From Terriglobia bacterium (GTDB taxonomy: Bacteria; Acidobacteriota; Terriglobia; Acidiferrales; UBA7541), in the NCBI GenBank assembly GCA_020072765.1, contig JAIQGD010000033.1:1-64000 (forward strand): a stretch of DNA of 64,000 bases, in the 5' to 3' direction. This document shows, in pieces, positions 35,333 to 43,274 of this stretch (the first letter of the stretch is position 1; each line of letters opens with the position of its first letter). Position numbers and translations under genes: made by a program. Below the pieces are notes generated by a model that was given only the letters and a program-made list of their open reading frames with translations, did no database searches and was not told the DNA's origin.

Positions 35333-35719
35333 ATGTTCCAAAACGGTCAACGTCATTGCTTTTACGTCTACAATAAGACGCGGGAAACATTCCTGGCCAC
35401 CGAGACGGCCATTGCCAACAGCTATTTCCCACGACTTGTCGGTCTGCTGGGAAAGACAAAGCGATGGGCGCAATTCGGGCGTGGCCTCTGGATCGTGCCC
35501 TCCCGGGGAGTCCATACGATCGGCATGCTTTTCCCGATTGACCTGATTTTCCTCGACAAGGAAAAGCAGGTCGTGCACTTGGAAGAGTATCTGCGGCCGT
35601 TTCGGGTCTCGGTCGTGTCCCTGAAAGCATCGAGTGTTCTGGAGCTCCCCACGCACACGATTTATCGCACGGGGACCAAAGTGGGAGACCGTCTGGAGAT
35701 CGCGCGCTTGAGCCAATAG
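35333..35719 (+). CDS. DUF192 family protein
   Basis: The 128-residue protein matches the DUF192 core: LVGLLGKTKRWAQFGRGLWI, then VHTIGMLFPIDLIFLDKEKQ with the typical G-M-x-F-P-I-D. No signal peptide is seen here, although many relatives are exported. The role is unknown; homologues often sit beside tad genes in my recollection, but I cannot verify that here. It is the last complete plus-strand gene of the island. Confidence 0.75.
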   Translation: MFQNGQRHCFYVYNKTRETFLATETAIANSYFPRLVGLLGKTKRWAQFGRGLWIVPSRGVHTIGMLFPIDLIFLDKEKQVVHLEEYLRPFRVSVVSLKASSVLELPTHTIYRTGTKVGDRLEIARLSQ

Positions 35720-35943
35720 TTGTGCTTCGCCAAAATTCTATCCGCTCCGAAAATGGCGCGATTCTTTCTCCCCACAGCATGAAAACTCTGAACTCGACCA
35801 AGAATTGTCTTGAGGAGTGCGATGATTCTCTTTGACGGGAACCCGTGCGCGCGCGTGTGGTCGTAGTGTCGGTAGTGTCCAGACTTTTTCGCACATTGGT
35901 TGAGGCATAGGCCTGGTGGTGCTCGGCTCCCCCGGCATTCCGA

Positions 35944-36609
35944 CTAGGCGATGCCTTCCGGCGCGAGGTGCGCGATCTTGCATTGGCTGCACTGCTCTAC
36001 GTGCCGTTGCATTTTCGTGGTCTCAAAAAATCCGCCCATCAGTTCAAGCCTCCCTGTGTGTCTCCCATCCCTTTCGCAAGGCTCCAGTTCTGGGCCGTTT
36101 CGAGCTTCTGTTTGACGTAGTCGCCAGCTTCCTCGCCCCAGGCGTCCGCCATCAGGCTGACCGTCGCGTTCGCGAAGACATTCAGCCAGCCAGGTCGCCG
36201 ATGCGCTGGATTGCGTAGCCGATCGCGCGCGCGATTGCCGTGGCTTGCTGCTCCGCGAGTTCCTCGCCGCGCTTGTCTTGATCTTTTTCCTTGCGGTGTC
36301 CGCAGATGGTTGCGGCTCCAGTGGCTCGGGCATCTGTCTACCGGAAGAGTAGATTCGGTATTCCGACGCATTGCCACGCAGCAGGGCGTGTTGCTGCCGC
36401 TGTGCCGCCAAGGCATCGGGACCCGCCGGAATCCATTGCCCGGCATGGTAATTGTAATAGTTGCCCTCCGGGTGTTTCTCTTCTTTGCCTCCGACCAATA
36501 CCAGATCAGGTTTGACTGTGCGGTTGGCGTAGAGCGCGGCGCGACAGTAGCGCCAAGAGCCGCCCTTGAATCGCACATACTTATAGAGAGTGTATTTCGG
36601 TTGGGCCAT
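35944..36609 (-). pseudogene. Decayed tyrosine-type integrase, N-terminal part
   Basis: The first ~90 residues (KYTLYKYVRFKGGSWRYC, then KPDLVLVGGKEEKHPEGNYY and ALAAQRQQHALL) resemble the N-terminus I associate with site-specific recombinases of soil bacteria. After about 36300 coding signal moves to a second frame (KRGEELAEQQATAIARAIGY) and then a third (ADAWGEEAGDYVKQKLETAQ, ending at 36039). No catalytic R-HxxR-Y block is found. It lies 88 bp from the tRNA-Gln 3' end, reading away from it, the usual place of an island integrase. The family assignment is from recall. Confidence 0.55.
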
Positions 36610-36661
36610 AGCAAATCCTCGAAAACTAATACTGGGTTTTCGAGATTTCTTAGGATTTGCT
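36610..36661. repeat. Long imperfect inverted repeat before the integrase remnant
   Basis: AGCAAATCCT at the left pairs with AGGATTTGCT at the right, and CGAAAAC pairs with GTTTTCG inside. It lies between the integrase start (36609) and the att repeat and shares blocks with 8241-8259. Likely integrase-binding arms or an operator. Confidence 0.55.
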
Positions 36662-36696
36662 CTTGGGATGGAGCCTAAGCCACTGATTCTAAAGAG

Positions 36697-36717
36697 TTGG
36701 CTGGGAGGCCTGGACTC
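36697..36717. repeat. Putative att site inside tRNA-Gln
   Basis: The 21-bp direct repeat partner of 8214-8234, covering the 3' end of the tRNA-Gln gene. The distance between the copies is 28,483 bp. Confidence 0.75.
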
Positions 36718-36772
36718 GAACCAGGATAATCAGATCCAGAATCTGATGTACTGCCAATTGTACGACCTCCCA
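36698..36772 (-). tRNA. tRNA-Gln (anticodon CTG)
   Basis: Read on the minus strand it folds as a cloverleaf: acceptor TGGGAGG/CCTCCCA, D-stem GTAC/GTAC around AATTGGCA, anticodon stem TCAGA/TCTGA with loop TTCTGGA (anticodon CTG), T-stem CCTGG/CCAGG with loop TTCGAGT, discriminator G and encoded CCA. Its 3' end is duplicated at 8214. Confidence 0.93.
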
Positions 36773-36788
36773 GCCGAGGGGAGACAAC

Positions 36789-36813
36789 AAAAAAGGCCGC
36801 AGGCGCGACCTGC
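36789..36813 (-). terminator. Rho-independent terminator after hpnI
   Basis: On the minus strand GCAGG-TCGCG-CCTGC is followed by GGCC and six T's. It lies about 145 nt past the hpnI stop and just before the tRNA. Confidence 0.6.
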
Positions 36814-36956
36814 ATCTACTTTACTGGCCGACGATGCTTTCGTCAACCGTGCAAAAGGCCTGCCAAAAATGTCCGCGCGATTCCTGCGCCAAACATGACC
36901 GGCCTGGTTCGCGGATGACGAGCCGCGCATGCGGCGATTTTTTGCGGGACGCGATC

Positions 36957-38156
36957 CTAGGAATGGCGCGGCGGGGCCGGCACCAGGCGCTTGGCGCGGA
37001 CGTAAAATTCGCGGTCGCGCCAGTGGATGCGCTGCGGAAAAAAGCTGGCCAGCCACACCACGAAGGCAAACGCGTCGCGCAGCGGTAGCATCCACATCCT
37101 CGACCGCGCGAGATTGTCCCGCATCCCCCGCACCCCGGTCACCGAGGCCACGGCGGCGCGCAGCAGCGCGTAGCCCGCGAGGTAGCCCGCGGCTACGGCC
37201 CAGGAGGGGGCGAGGGCCGCCGCGAGCAGTGCCCACGGCAAGCCCTGGGCGAAAATCAGGCCGAAATGTCCCGCCGGGCGCGAGTAGCGGATGCTCAAAT
37301 TCCAACGCAACTGATGGCGAAAGGCGTCGCGCAACGTCTCGCGCGGATAGACGATGTCCACGGGGAAGCGGCTCAGCTCGACGCGGCCTCCGCGCGCGGC
37401 GATGCGGTTGCCCAGCTCGTAGTCGTCGCAGAAGAAGTCGGCCAGTGATTCGAAGCCGCCGATTTCGGCCAGATGCCTCTTGGTTGTGGCCATCACCGCG
37501 CCGAGCATGAAATTCAGGCTGCCGCCCAGCCCGGCCACCAGGACCCCCGGCGCAAAATCGGTGGTGTTGCCCAGCGCTTCGAGATCGGCGGCGAACGATC
37601 CGTCGGTGAGCCCGCGATACAGGCACGTCACCCCGCCGACCTGCGGATCGCGGAACGGCGCGACCACCGCGCGGAGAAAACCCGGCTCGACGCGCACGTC
37701 GCTATCGCTCACCAGCACGATGTCGTGCCGCGCCTCGCGCACCATCCGGCAGAGCTTGTTGACTTTGTCGCTGGCCCCCACGGGCTCCGAGCCGGTCAGC
37801 AGGCGAATCGAGCGACGAGGAGCCTCGCCTCCGGAAAAATCGTGCATGACTTGCCGGATCACCGGAATGGCGGGATCGCTCGCGTCGGTCACGCAGAACA
37901 GGATTTCGAACTCGGGATAGTCCTGGCGGCAGAAACTGGCGTAGTTCTCGTAGGTCTCGCGGTCGAGCCCACGGATGGGTTTCAGAATGCTGACGGGCGG
38001 AGTGAAAGTAGAGGTAGCGCCGGAGGGAAGGCCCTCGGAAGCGGAAGCGTTGCCGCGAAAGAACCGCGCAGCGGCGATGAGGGCGATGCAGTAGTACGCC
38101 AGCGGCGCGAGCGCCAGAGCCAGCACTGCGTCGCGAACTGCGGTCCAGGCGGTCAT
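36957..38156 (-). CDS. hpnI: Hopanoid glycosyltransferase HpnI-like (GT21)
   Basis: The 399-residue membrane glycosyltransferase is of the ceramide-glucosyltransferase type: N-terminal helix, VSILKPIRGLDRETYENYAS, DxD-like VSDSDVRVEPGF, DDYELG and HQLRWNLSIRYSRP (Q-x2-RW), then C-terminal helices. HpnI adds N-acetylglucosamine to bacteriohopanetetrol in known systems. The hpnJ-like gene two places upstream in the same run supports this over a generic GT. The ATG at 38156 is chosen because the conserved N-terminal helix begins there. It is the last gene of an eight-gene minus-strand run. Confidence 0.82.
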   Translation of the reverse strand: MTAWTAVRDAVLALALAPLAYYCIALIAAARFFRGNASASEGLPSGATSTFTPPVSILKPIRGLDRETYENYASFCRQDYPEFEILFCVTDASDPAIPVIRQVMHDFSGGEAPRRSIRLLTGSEPVGASDKVNKLCRMVREARHDIVLVSDSDVRVEPGFLRAVVAPFRDPQVGGVTCLYRGLTDGSFAADLEALGNTTDFAPGVLVAGLGGSLNFMLGAVMATTKRHLAEIGGFESLADFFCDDYELGNRIAARGGRVELSRFPVDIVYPRETLRDAFRHQLRWNLSIRYSRPAGHFGLIFAQGLPWALLAAALAPSWAVAAGYLAGYALLRAAVASVTGVRGMRDNLARSRMWMLPLRDAFAFVVWLASFFPQRIHWRDREFYVRAKRLVPAPPRHS

Positions 38157-38176
38157 CCCGCTATCCTCTGTCCCGC

Positions 38177-38551
38177 TTATCCCTTGCCAAGGAACACGAG
38201 TGTAACACCGATGCAGACGAGCAGAACGCCGATCCAGCGCTGGGGCGTCACGCGCTCGCCCAGAAAGAGCCTGCCCCCCAGAGCGCCCGCGGCGTAGCTC
38301 AGCGCCGTTGCCGGGAACACGAAGCTGACCTTGGCGAGCGACAGCATGCCCAGCAGCGCAAAGAACGCCACGGCCATCATGGAGACGCCCATCCACATCC
38401 GGGGAAGCAGCAGCGCGCGGCCCACCACGCGTGCGATGGCGTGCGGGCGAAAATCCGTCACCTCGCCCACCATCTTCATGGCGCGCGAGACGCACAGCTC
38501 GCCGCCCGTGCCCAGGAAAACGATCAGGAGATAGAGCACGAATCCGGTCAT
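38177..38551 (-). CDS. EamA/SMR-like half transporter
   Basis: The 124-residue protein has four predicted helices, the size of one EamA half or an SMR protein; the last helices read SFVFPATALSYAAGALGG and WIGVLLVCIGVTLVF. It overlaps the next such gene by 4 nt (ATGA), and the two are likely partners in a heterodimer. Position between hpnI and hpnJ suggests movement of a hopanoid or sugar intermediate across the inner membrane, as ArnE/ArnF do for aminoarabinose lipid; that is inference. Confidence 0.75.
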   Translation of the reverse strand: MTGFVLYLLIVFLGTGGELCVSRAMKMVGEVTDFRPHAIARVVGRALLLPRMWMGVSMMAVAFFALLGMLSLAKVSFVFPATALSYAAGALGGRLFLGERVTPQRWIGVLLVCIGVTLVFLGKG

Positions 38552-38970
38552 GGGGCGGGGTGCTCCGTGGTGCGAGGATGCGTGTGGCCCACCACAAACA
38601 CGCCCGTGCAGATCACCAACACGCCGGCCCAGCGCGTCGGCGAGATCGTCTCATGCAGCACGAAATGCGCCATCAGCGCGATCAAGCCATAGGACGCCGC
38701 CGAAGCGGGCTGCACGTAGCTGTAGTCCGCCCAGGAAAGCACCACCAGGTAGGCGACAAAAAAGGTGAGCAGGAGGCTGATGCCGACCCACACCGTGCCG
38801 GTCGTGAAGGCGCGGAAGAAGAAATGAAACAGCGCGGCCGGCGCCCATCCCGCCATGGCGCCCACTTGCTTCATCCCTTTGCCGAGGAAAACGTCGCCCA
38901 GCGGGGCCACCGAGATCATGATCAGAATCAGGACGACGGTTTTGAAATGCAGGTGTTTGGCCAGCGTCAT
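38548..38970 (-). CDS. EamA/SMR-like half transporter
   Basis: The 140-residue protein has four predicted helices and is related in layout to its neighbour, with SYVQPASAASYGLIALMAHF and WAGVLVICTGVFVVGH near the end. Stop and start overlaps with both neighbours (ATGA on each side) mean it is made together with hpnJ and the second half transporter. A pair of unequal half transporters is typical of a heterodimeric carrier. Confidence 0.75.
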   Translation of the reverse strand: MTLAKHLHFKTVVLILIMISVAPLGDVFLGKGMKQVGAMAGWAPAALFHFFFRAFTTGTVWVGISLLLTFFVAYLVVLSWADYSYVQPASAASYGLIALMAHFVLHETISPTRWAGVLVICTGVFVVGHTHPRTTEHPAP

Positions 38971-40529
38971 GCGCCTTGCGACTCGCCGGCGACTTCCGCT
39001 GCGGAACCCGAGCCCATGGCCGGCACGGCGACTTCCGGTCCGGAAGCGGTGTGGATCGCCGGAACGGCGACGACGGCTTTCTTCCCCACGCCCTTGCGCG
39101 CCACTTTCCGGCGGTCGGCGCGCAGCTTCAGGAAGTCCACCGCCTCGTGGAACAGGCGCTTGCGCTCATGGCTGTCCCAGAGCGATTCGCGGACGATGCG
39201 CCAGGCCACGCGCGGCCGGAAGTAGTAGCTGTCGTAGAAGCGGTTGACGGCCTCGACCATGTATTCCTTGGACAGGCCGGGATACTGGAGGTGCGGCAAC
39301 TGGTGGCCGCCGTCATCGGTGATGGCTTCGCCGGCCAGGAATCCCTCGCGCGTGCCCCGGTCATAGAGTTCGGTGCCGGGATAGGCGTGCGCCATGGAGA
39401 CCTGAATCGTCTCGCAATCCAGATCCTTGGCGAAATTGATGGTCTTCTCGATGGTGTCCTTGGTTTCGCCGGGCAGCCCGATGATGAAATCGCCGTGGAC
39501 GTGAATGCCGACCTTCTTGCAATTCTTCACGAACGTCCGGCCCATCTCGACGGTCTGGCCCTTCTTGATGTTTTTCAGGATTTGTGGATCGCCGGATTCA
39601 AAGCCCACGATCAGCAGGCGGCAACCGGCGTCGGCCATGGCCTTCAGTGTTTCGTAGTCGCCGTGCACGCGCGACGTGCAGGACCACCGGAATCCCACGG
39701 GCTGGAATTCCTTGCACAGGGCCACCACGCGCTCCTTGCGGATGTTGAACGTGTCGTCATCGAAGAAAAATTCCTTGGCCTGGGGAAACATCTTGTGGGC
39801 CTGACGGAACTCCCGCGCCACGTTTTCCACCGAGCGCGTCCGCCAGGCGTGGCCGGAAAGCGTCTGCGGCCACAGGCAGAAGGTGCACAGCGCCGGGCAT
39901 CCGCGCGTGGTGTAAAAGGAAACGAAGGGGTGCAGCAGGAACGGCACGTTGTATTTCTCGATGGTCAGGTCGCGCTGGTAGACCTCGGTGGCAAACGGCA
40001 GCGCGTCCAGCTCCTCGGTCTGCAGCTGCGGGCGCGACGGGTTGTGCACCACTTTCCCGTCCTTCAGGTAGCTGGCATTGCCGATTTCCGCCAGCGGTTT
40101 GCCCTGCGCGTACTCCACCACGGCATGGTCGAATTCGCCGCGCACGATGAAATCGATGTCCGAGCTGGCCAGCAGGCTCTCCGCTGGCTTGATCTGCACG
40201 TGCGGCCCCACAAAGGCGATCTTCAAGTCCGGCTTGGCTTCCTTCATCCCCCGCGCCATGCGCAGGTCGCTGACGAAGCCTACGGTCGAGGTGAACAGCA
40301 CGACGAATTCATAATCCCGCGCGATGCGCACCACTTCGGCCGGGGAAATGTGGTGCGGCGGGCCGTCCAGCAAGCGGCTGCCCGGCAGCATCCCCGCGGG
40401 ATAGGCCAGCCAGACCGGATACCAGTAGGATTCGATTTCCCGCGTGGCGGGCCAGCGAGAGCCCGCTCCTCCGTCGAACTTCTCGAAGCTCGGGGGATTC
40501 AGAAACAGGGTTTTCATCACGGACGGCAT
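38967..40529 (-). CDS. hpnJ: Hopanoid radical SAM protein HpnJ-like
   Basis: The 520-residue protein has a B12-binding-like N-terminal domain (VLFTSTVGFVSDLRMARGMK) and a radical SAM domain with the cluster motif CPALCTFC (CxxxCxxC), followed by LLIVGFESGDPQILKNIKKG. The opening KTLFLNPPSFEKFDGGAGSR is the HpnJ hallmark. HpnJ acts late in making the cyclitol ether side chain of bacteriohopanetetrol. The C-terminal ~45 residues are an Ala/Val-rich tail. The partner deacetylase HpnK is not in the window. Confidence 0.87.
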   Translation of the reverse strand: MPSVMKTLFLNPPSFEKFDGGAGSRWPATREIESYWYPVWLAYPAGMLPGSRLLDGPPHHISPAEVVRIARDYEFVVLFTSTVGFVSDLRMARGMKEAKPDLKIAFVGPHVQIKPAESLLASSDIDFIVRGEFDHAVVEYAQGKPLAEIGNASYLKDGKVVHNPSRPQLQTEELDALPFATEVYQRDLTIEKYNVPFLLHPFVSFYTTRGCPALCTFCLWPQTLSGHAWRTRSVENVAREFRQAHKMFPQAKEFFFDDDTFNIRKERVVALCKEFQPVGFRWSCTSRVHGDYETLKAMADAGCRLLIVGFESGDPQILKNIKKGQTVEMGRTFVKNCKKVGIHVHGDFIIGLPGETKDTIEKTINFAKDLDCETIQVSMAHAYPGTELYDRGTREGFLAGEAITDDGGHQLPHLQYPGLSKEYMVEAVNRFYDSYYFRPRVAWRIVRESLWDSHERKRLFHEAVDFLKLRADRRKVARKGVGKKAVVAVPAIHTASGPEVAVPAMGSGSAAEVAGESQGA

Positions 40530-40636
40530 GGATGTGGCTCTCCCTCAGGCACGGTTCCGAAACGGCACCACGCAGTGCAATCAGGTTATTTTACTTGATT
40601 TTCCCGCGGCGCCCAAGCTTTCTCGCGGCGTGGTGC

Positions 40637-41971
40637 TTACGGAAAAAGTTTCGCCAGTTGCCCGGTGGCTTGCAGCAGGGTGAGGTGCGCCTGCTCGCGG
40701 GCGAAATCGGCTTCCAGAAAGCTCACCCACTTGTCGCTTTCGTCCAGGCGGGCCTGCTCGATTTCCTGCAGCGTGGCGCGCCCCTGGTCGAATTTGGCCT
40801 GCGCCAGCTGGAGCGTTTCCTGGGCCAGGCGCAGGTCCAGGCGCGCCACCTCGCGCACGGCCTCGCGTTCGCGCACGCTGCGCGCCTTCTGCTGCACGTC
40901 CAGGCGGACTTCCTGGCGCTTGTTGCCGAGCAGCAGTTCGGCGGCGTTCAATTGGCTTTTGGCCAGCGCCACGTTGGCCGAAGTTTTCGCGGCGAACAGC
41001 GGAATGGTGATCTGCAGGCCGACGTTGACGTTGTTGCGCTCGAAGCGCTTGTAAAACTCATCGTAATTGTTGAATTTGCTCAGCACGCTGTACTGGCCCA
41101 CCAGGTCCACGGTGGGGAAGTAGCTCCAGCGCGCGCCGTGCAGGAGATGTTCGCGCGCGGCCCGCTCGTTTTCCGCTTCGGCGATGCCGCGGTCGTTTTG
41201 CAGGGCCAGGCTCACGATCTCGGTGTCGGGCTGGTTGGTGGCCAGCGCGGCGTCGAACGACGCGGCATCGGTTTCCACCTCGAGGGCCTGGCCTTCGGGA
41301 ATCTGCGTCAGGTCGCGCAACTGCGCCACGAGCGTTTCCTCGCGGTCTTCCAGCCGGATGATGCGCTCCTGGACGCGCGCCACCAGCAATTCGCTGCGCG
41401 TCACTTCGATGGGGAGTTCCTGGTTGGCGGCCAGGCGCGCGCGGACCACTTCGAGGATTTTGGCCCCGCTGGATTGTTCGCTGCGGAGCAATTCCAGCGA
41501 GTGCCGCACCTTGCTCAGATCGAGATAGACGCTGGCCGCGCGGACGATGACGTCGTCCCGCATGCGGTCCATCTCGAGTTTCTGGTTCTTGGCCCGTTCC
41601 TCGGCGGCGTGCTGCTCGCCCTTGAGCAGGGGATTGAACAGCGTCTGCGAATAGTCCAGTTGAAAGAGCGAGGGGGCCTGGCCGCCGGGCAGCGAGGGGA
41701 AGCCGTGCGTGTAGGCCGCGCCCGCGCCGGTGTAGAGATTGGGGCGGAAGGCCGCGCGATCCACGCGCGCTTCGCCCAGCGCCACGTTGTACTGCACGCG
41801 GGCCAGCTTGAGGTCGCGGCTGTTCTGCAAGGCCAGCGTCACGGCCTGCTGCAGCGTCAAGGTTCCCGCGTCCTGGGCGCGCGCCGGCGCCGCCAGCAGC
41901 AGCGCCAGCATCCCGGCGACCGCCGGCCAGCGGCGGCTCCGGAGTAGTTTTCGATGCGCGGATCTATTCAT
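40637..41971 (-). CDS. TolC-type outer-membrane efflux protein
   Basis: The 444-residue product has a signal peptide (AVAGMLALLLAAPARAQ) and two OEP repeats made of long coiled coils, with the starting motif LTLQQAVTLALQNSRDLKLA and RAAFRPNLYTGAG. It forms the trimeric exit duct for the HlyD and FtsX proteins encoded upstream in the run. It overlaps the FtsX gene by 8 nt. The 107-nt gap to hpnJ leaves room for a separate promoter. Confidence 0.85.
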   Translation of the reverse strand: MNRSAHRKLLRSRRWPAVAGMLALLLAAPARAQDAGTLTLQQAVTLALQNSRDLKLARVQYNVALGEARVDRAAFRPNLYTGAGAAYTHGFPSLPGGQAPSLFQLDYSQTLFNPLLKGEQHAAEERAKNQKLEMDRMRDDVIVRAASVYLDLSKVRHSLELLRSEQSSGAKILEVVRARLAANQELPIEVTRSELLVARVQERIIRLEDREETLVAQLRDLTQIPEGQALEVETDAASFDAALATNQPDTEIVSLALQNDRGIAEAENERAAREHLLHGARWSYFPTVDLVGQYSVLSKFNNYDEFYKRFERNNVNVGLQITIPLFAAKTSANVALAKSQLNAAELLLGNKRQEVRLDVQQKARSVREREAVREVARLDLRLAQETLQLAQAKFDQGRATLQEIEQARLDESDKWVSFLEADFAREQAHLTLLQATGQLAKLFP

Positions 41972-43268
41972 GGCGAAGCGCTTCCGTCGGTTGGAGTTGG
42001 GCCGCCCGGTTTGCCGGGAGATAGCCGAACACCAGCCCTGTGGAGCAGGATACTACAAACGCCAGCACCACCGAGATCCACGAGACGGGCACGCGGAGAT
42101 CTCCGGCCTCGGGAAACATCGCGATCAGGAGATTCAGGAGTCCGGGGATGGAAATGGCGATCAGGATGCCGGCCAGCGCTCCGGTTCCGCTGATCAGTAG
42201 CGCTTCGATGAGGAACTGATAGCGGATGGCATCGTGCGACGCGCCGATGGCCTTGCGGATGCCGATCTCGCGCGTCCGCTCGGTCACCGTGACCAGCATG
42301 ATGTTCATGATCCCGATGCCGCTGATGGCCAGCGCGATCAGCGCCACCAGGATCAGAAAGGCCGTCAGCGCCGTGGCGATGCTCCGCGCCGTCTCCAGAA
42401 TCCCGGTGAGATTTTCCACCTGGTACTTGGCGCCCGCGCGGTGGCGGCCCTGCAGGATCTCCGTCACCTGCCGCGTCACCGTGGGGACATCCTCGGGGCG
42501 ATCGGCCCGCGCGTATAGGGTCGTCAGCGCGTCTCTCCCCGTGTAGTAGTGCAGCAGCGAGAAGGGAATCAGCGCGGATTCCCGCGTGATCTCCGTTTCC
42601 CCGAACGTCGCCACGCGCTCCCGGAACACGCCGATCACCGTGAAATGCAGCTCGCCCAGGCGAATCGTCTTGCCCGTCGCGCTGCCCGAGGGGAACACGC
42701 GCCGGGCCAGTTCCTGGGTGATCAGGCAAACCTTGCTGCGCGAACGCAGGTCGTCCGAGTCGAAATAACGCCCCCGCAGGATCTCGAGGTTGCGAACCCC
42801 TTGGAAGTCTTCGGTGGCGCCCACCAGATTGATGGGGCGCTCGTGGCTCTCGACCACCGCCGTCATGGGAACGGTGCCCGTCCCGGCCGCCGCCGTCACC
42901 AGTGCCGGGAGCCCTTCGCGAATGGCGGCGAGGTCGGCGGGCGTGATTTCATCCGCCAGCGTCGAGCTCCCCGGTTCGTCGGAATGGATCAGGTGGGCAT
43001 AGACCAGGTTGGCGCCCACGCCCTCGATCTGCGCCAGGACGTACTGCTTGCCCGCCAGCGCGACCGTCACCACCAGGACAATCGAGCCGCTCCCGATAAT
43101 CACGCCGACCATGGTCAGCAGGGCCCGCAGCTTATTGGCGCGCAACGCCTGAATCGCCAGCCACCAGATCTCGCCCCACAAGGCCGAACTTTTCCGCGCG
43201 TCCTTCCGGCGGGCTGGCTCCAGCGGACCCAGGCCGCCCGGCGAGATCGAGTTGCGAGCCGAGTCCAT
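41964..43268 (-). CDS. MacB/FtsX-type ABC permease without ATPase domain
   Basis: The 434-residue protein has a MacB-like N-terminal helix (about 45-70, LLTMVGVIIGSGSIVLVVTV), a periplasmic core domain (about 85-275), and three C-terminal helices with LAISGIGIMNIMLVTVTERT and REIGIRKAIGA, the FtsX signature. In MacB the ATPase is fused or adjacent; here no ATP-binding gene lies in the run. The partner ATPase must be elsewhere. It probably works with the HlyD and TolC products in tripartite export. Confidence 0.85.
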   Translation of the reverse strand: MDSARNSISPGGLGPLEPARRKDARKSSALWGEIWWLAIQALRANKLRALLTMVGVIIGSGSIVLVVTVALAGKQYVLAQIEGVGANLVYAHLIHSDEPGSSTLADEITPADLAAIREGLPALVTAAAGTGTVPMTAVVESHERPINLVGATEDFQGVRNLEILRGRYFDSDDLRSRSKVCLITQELARRVFPSGSATGKTIRLGELHFTVIGVFRERVATFGETEITRESALIPFSLLHYYTGRDALTTLYARADRPEDVPTVTRQVTEILQGRHRAGAKYQVENLTGILETARSIATALTAFLILVALIALAISGIGIMNIMLVTVTERTREIGIRKAIGASHDAIRYQFLIEALLISGTGALAGILIAISIPGLLNLLIAMFPEAGDLRVPVSWISVVLAFVVSCSTGLVFGYLPANRAAQLQPTEALRHE

Positions 43269-43274
43269 GCGTCC

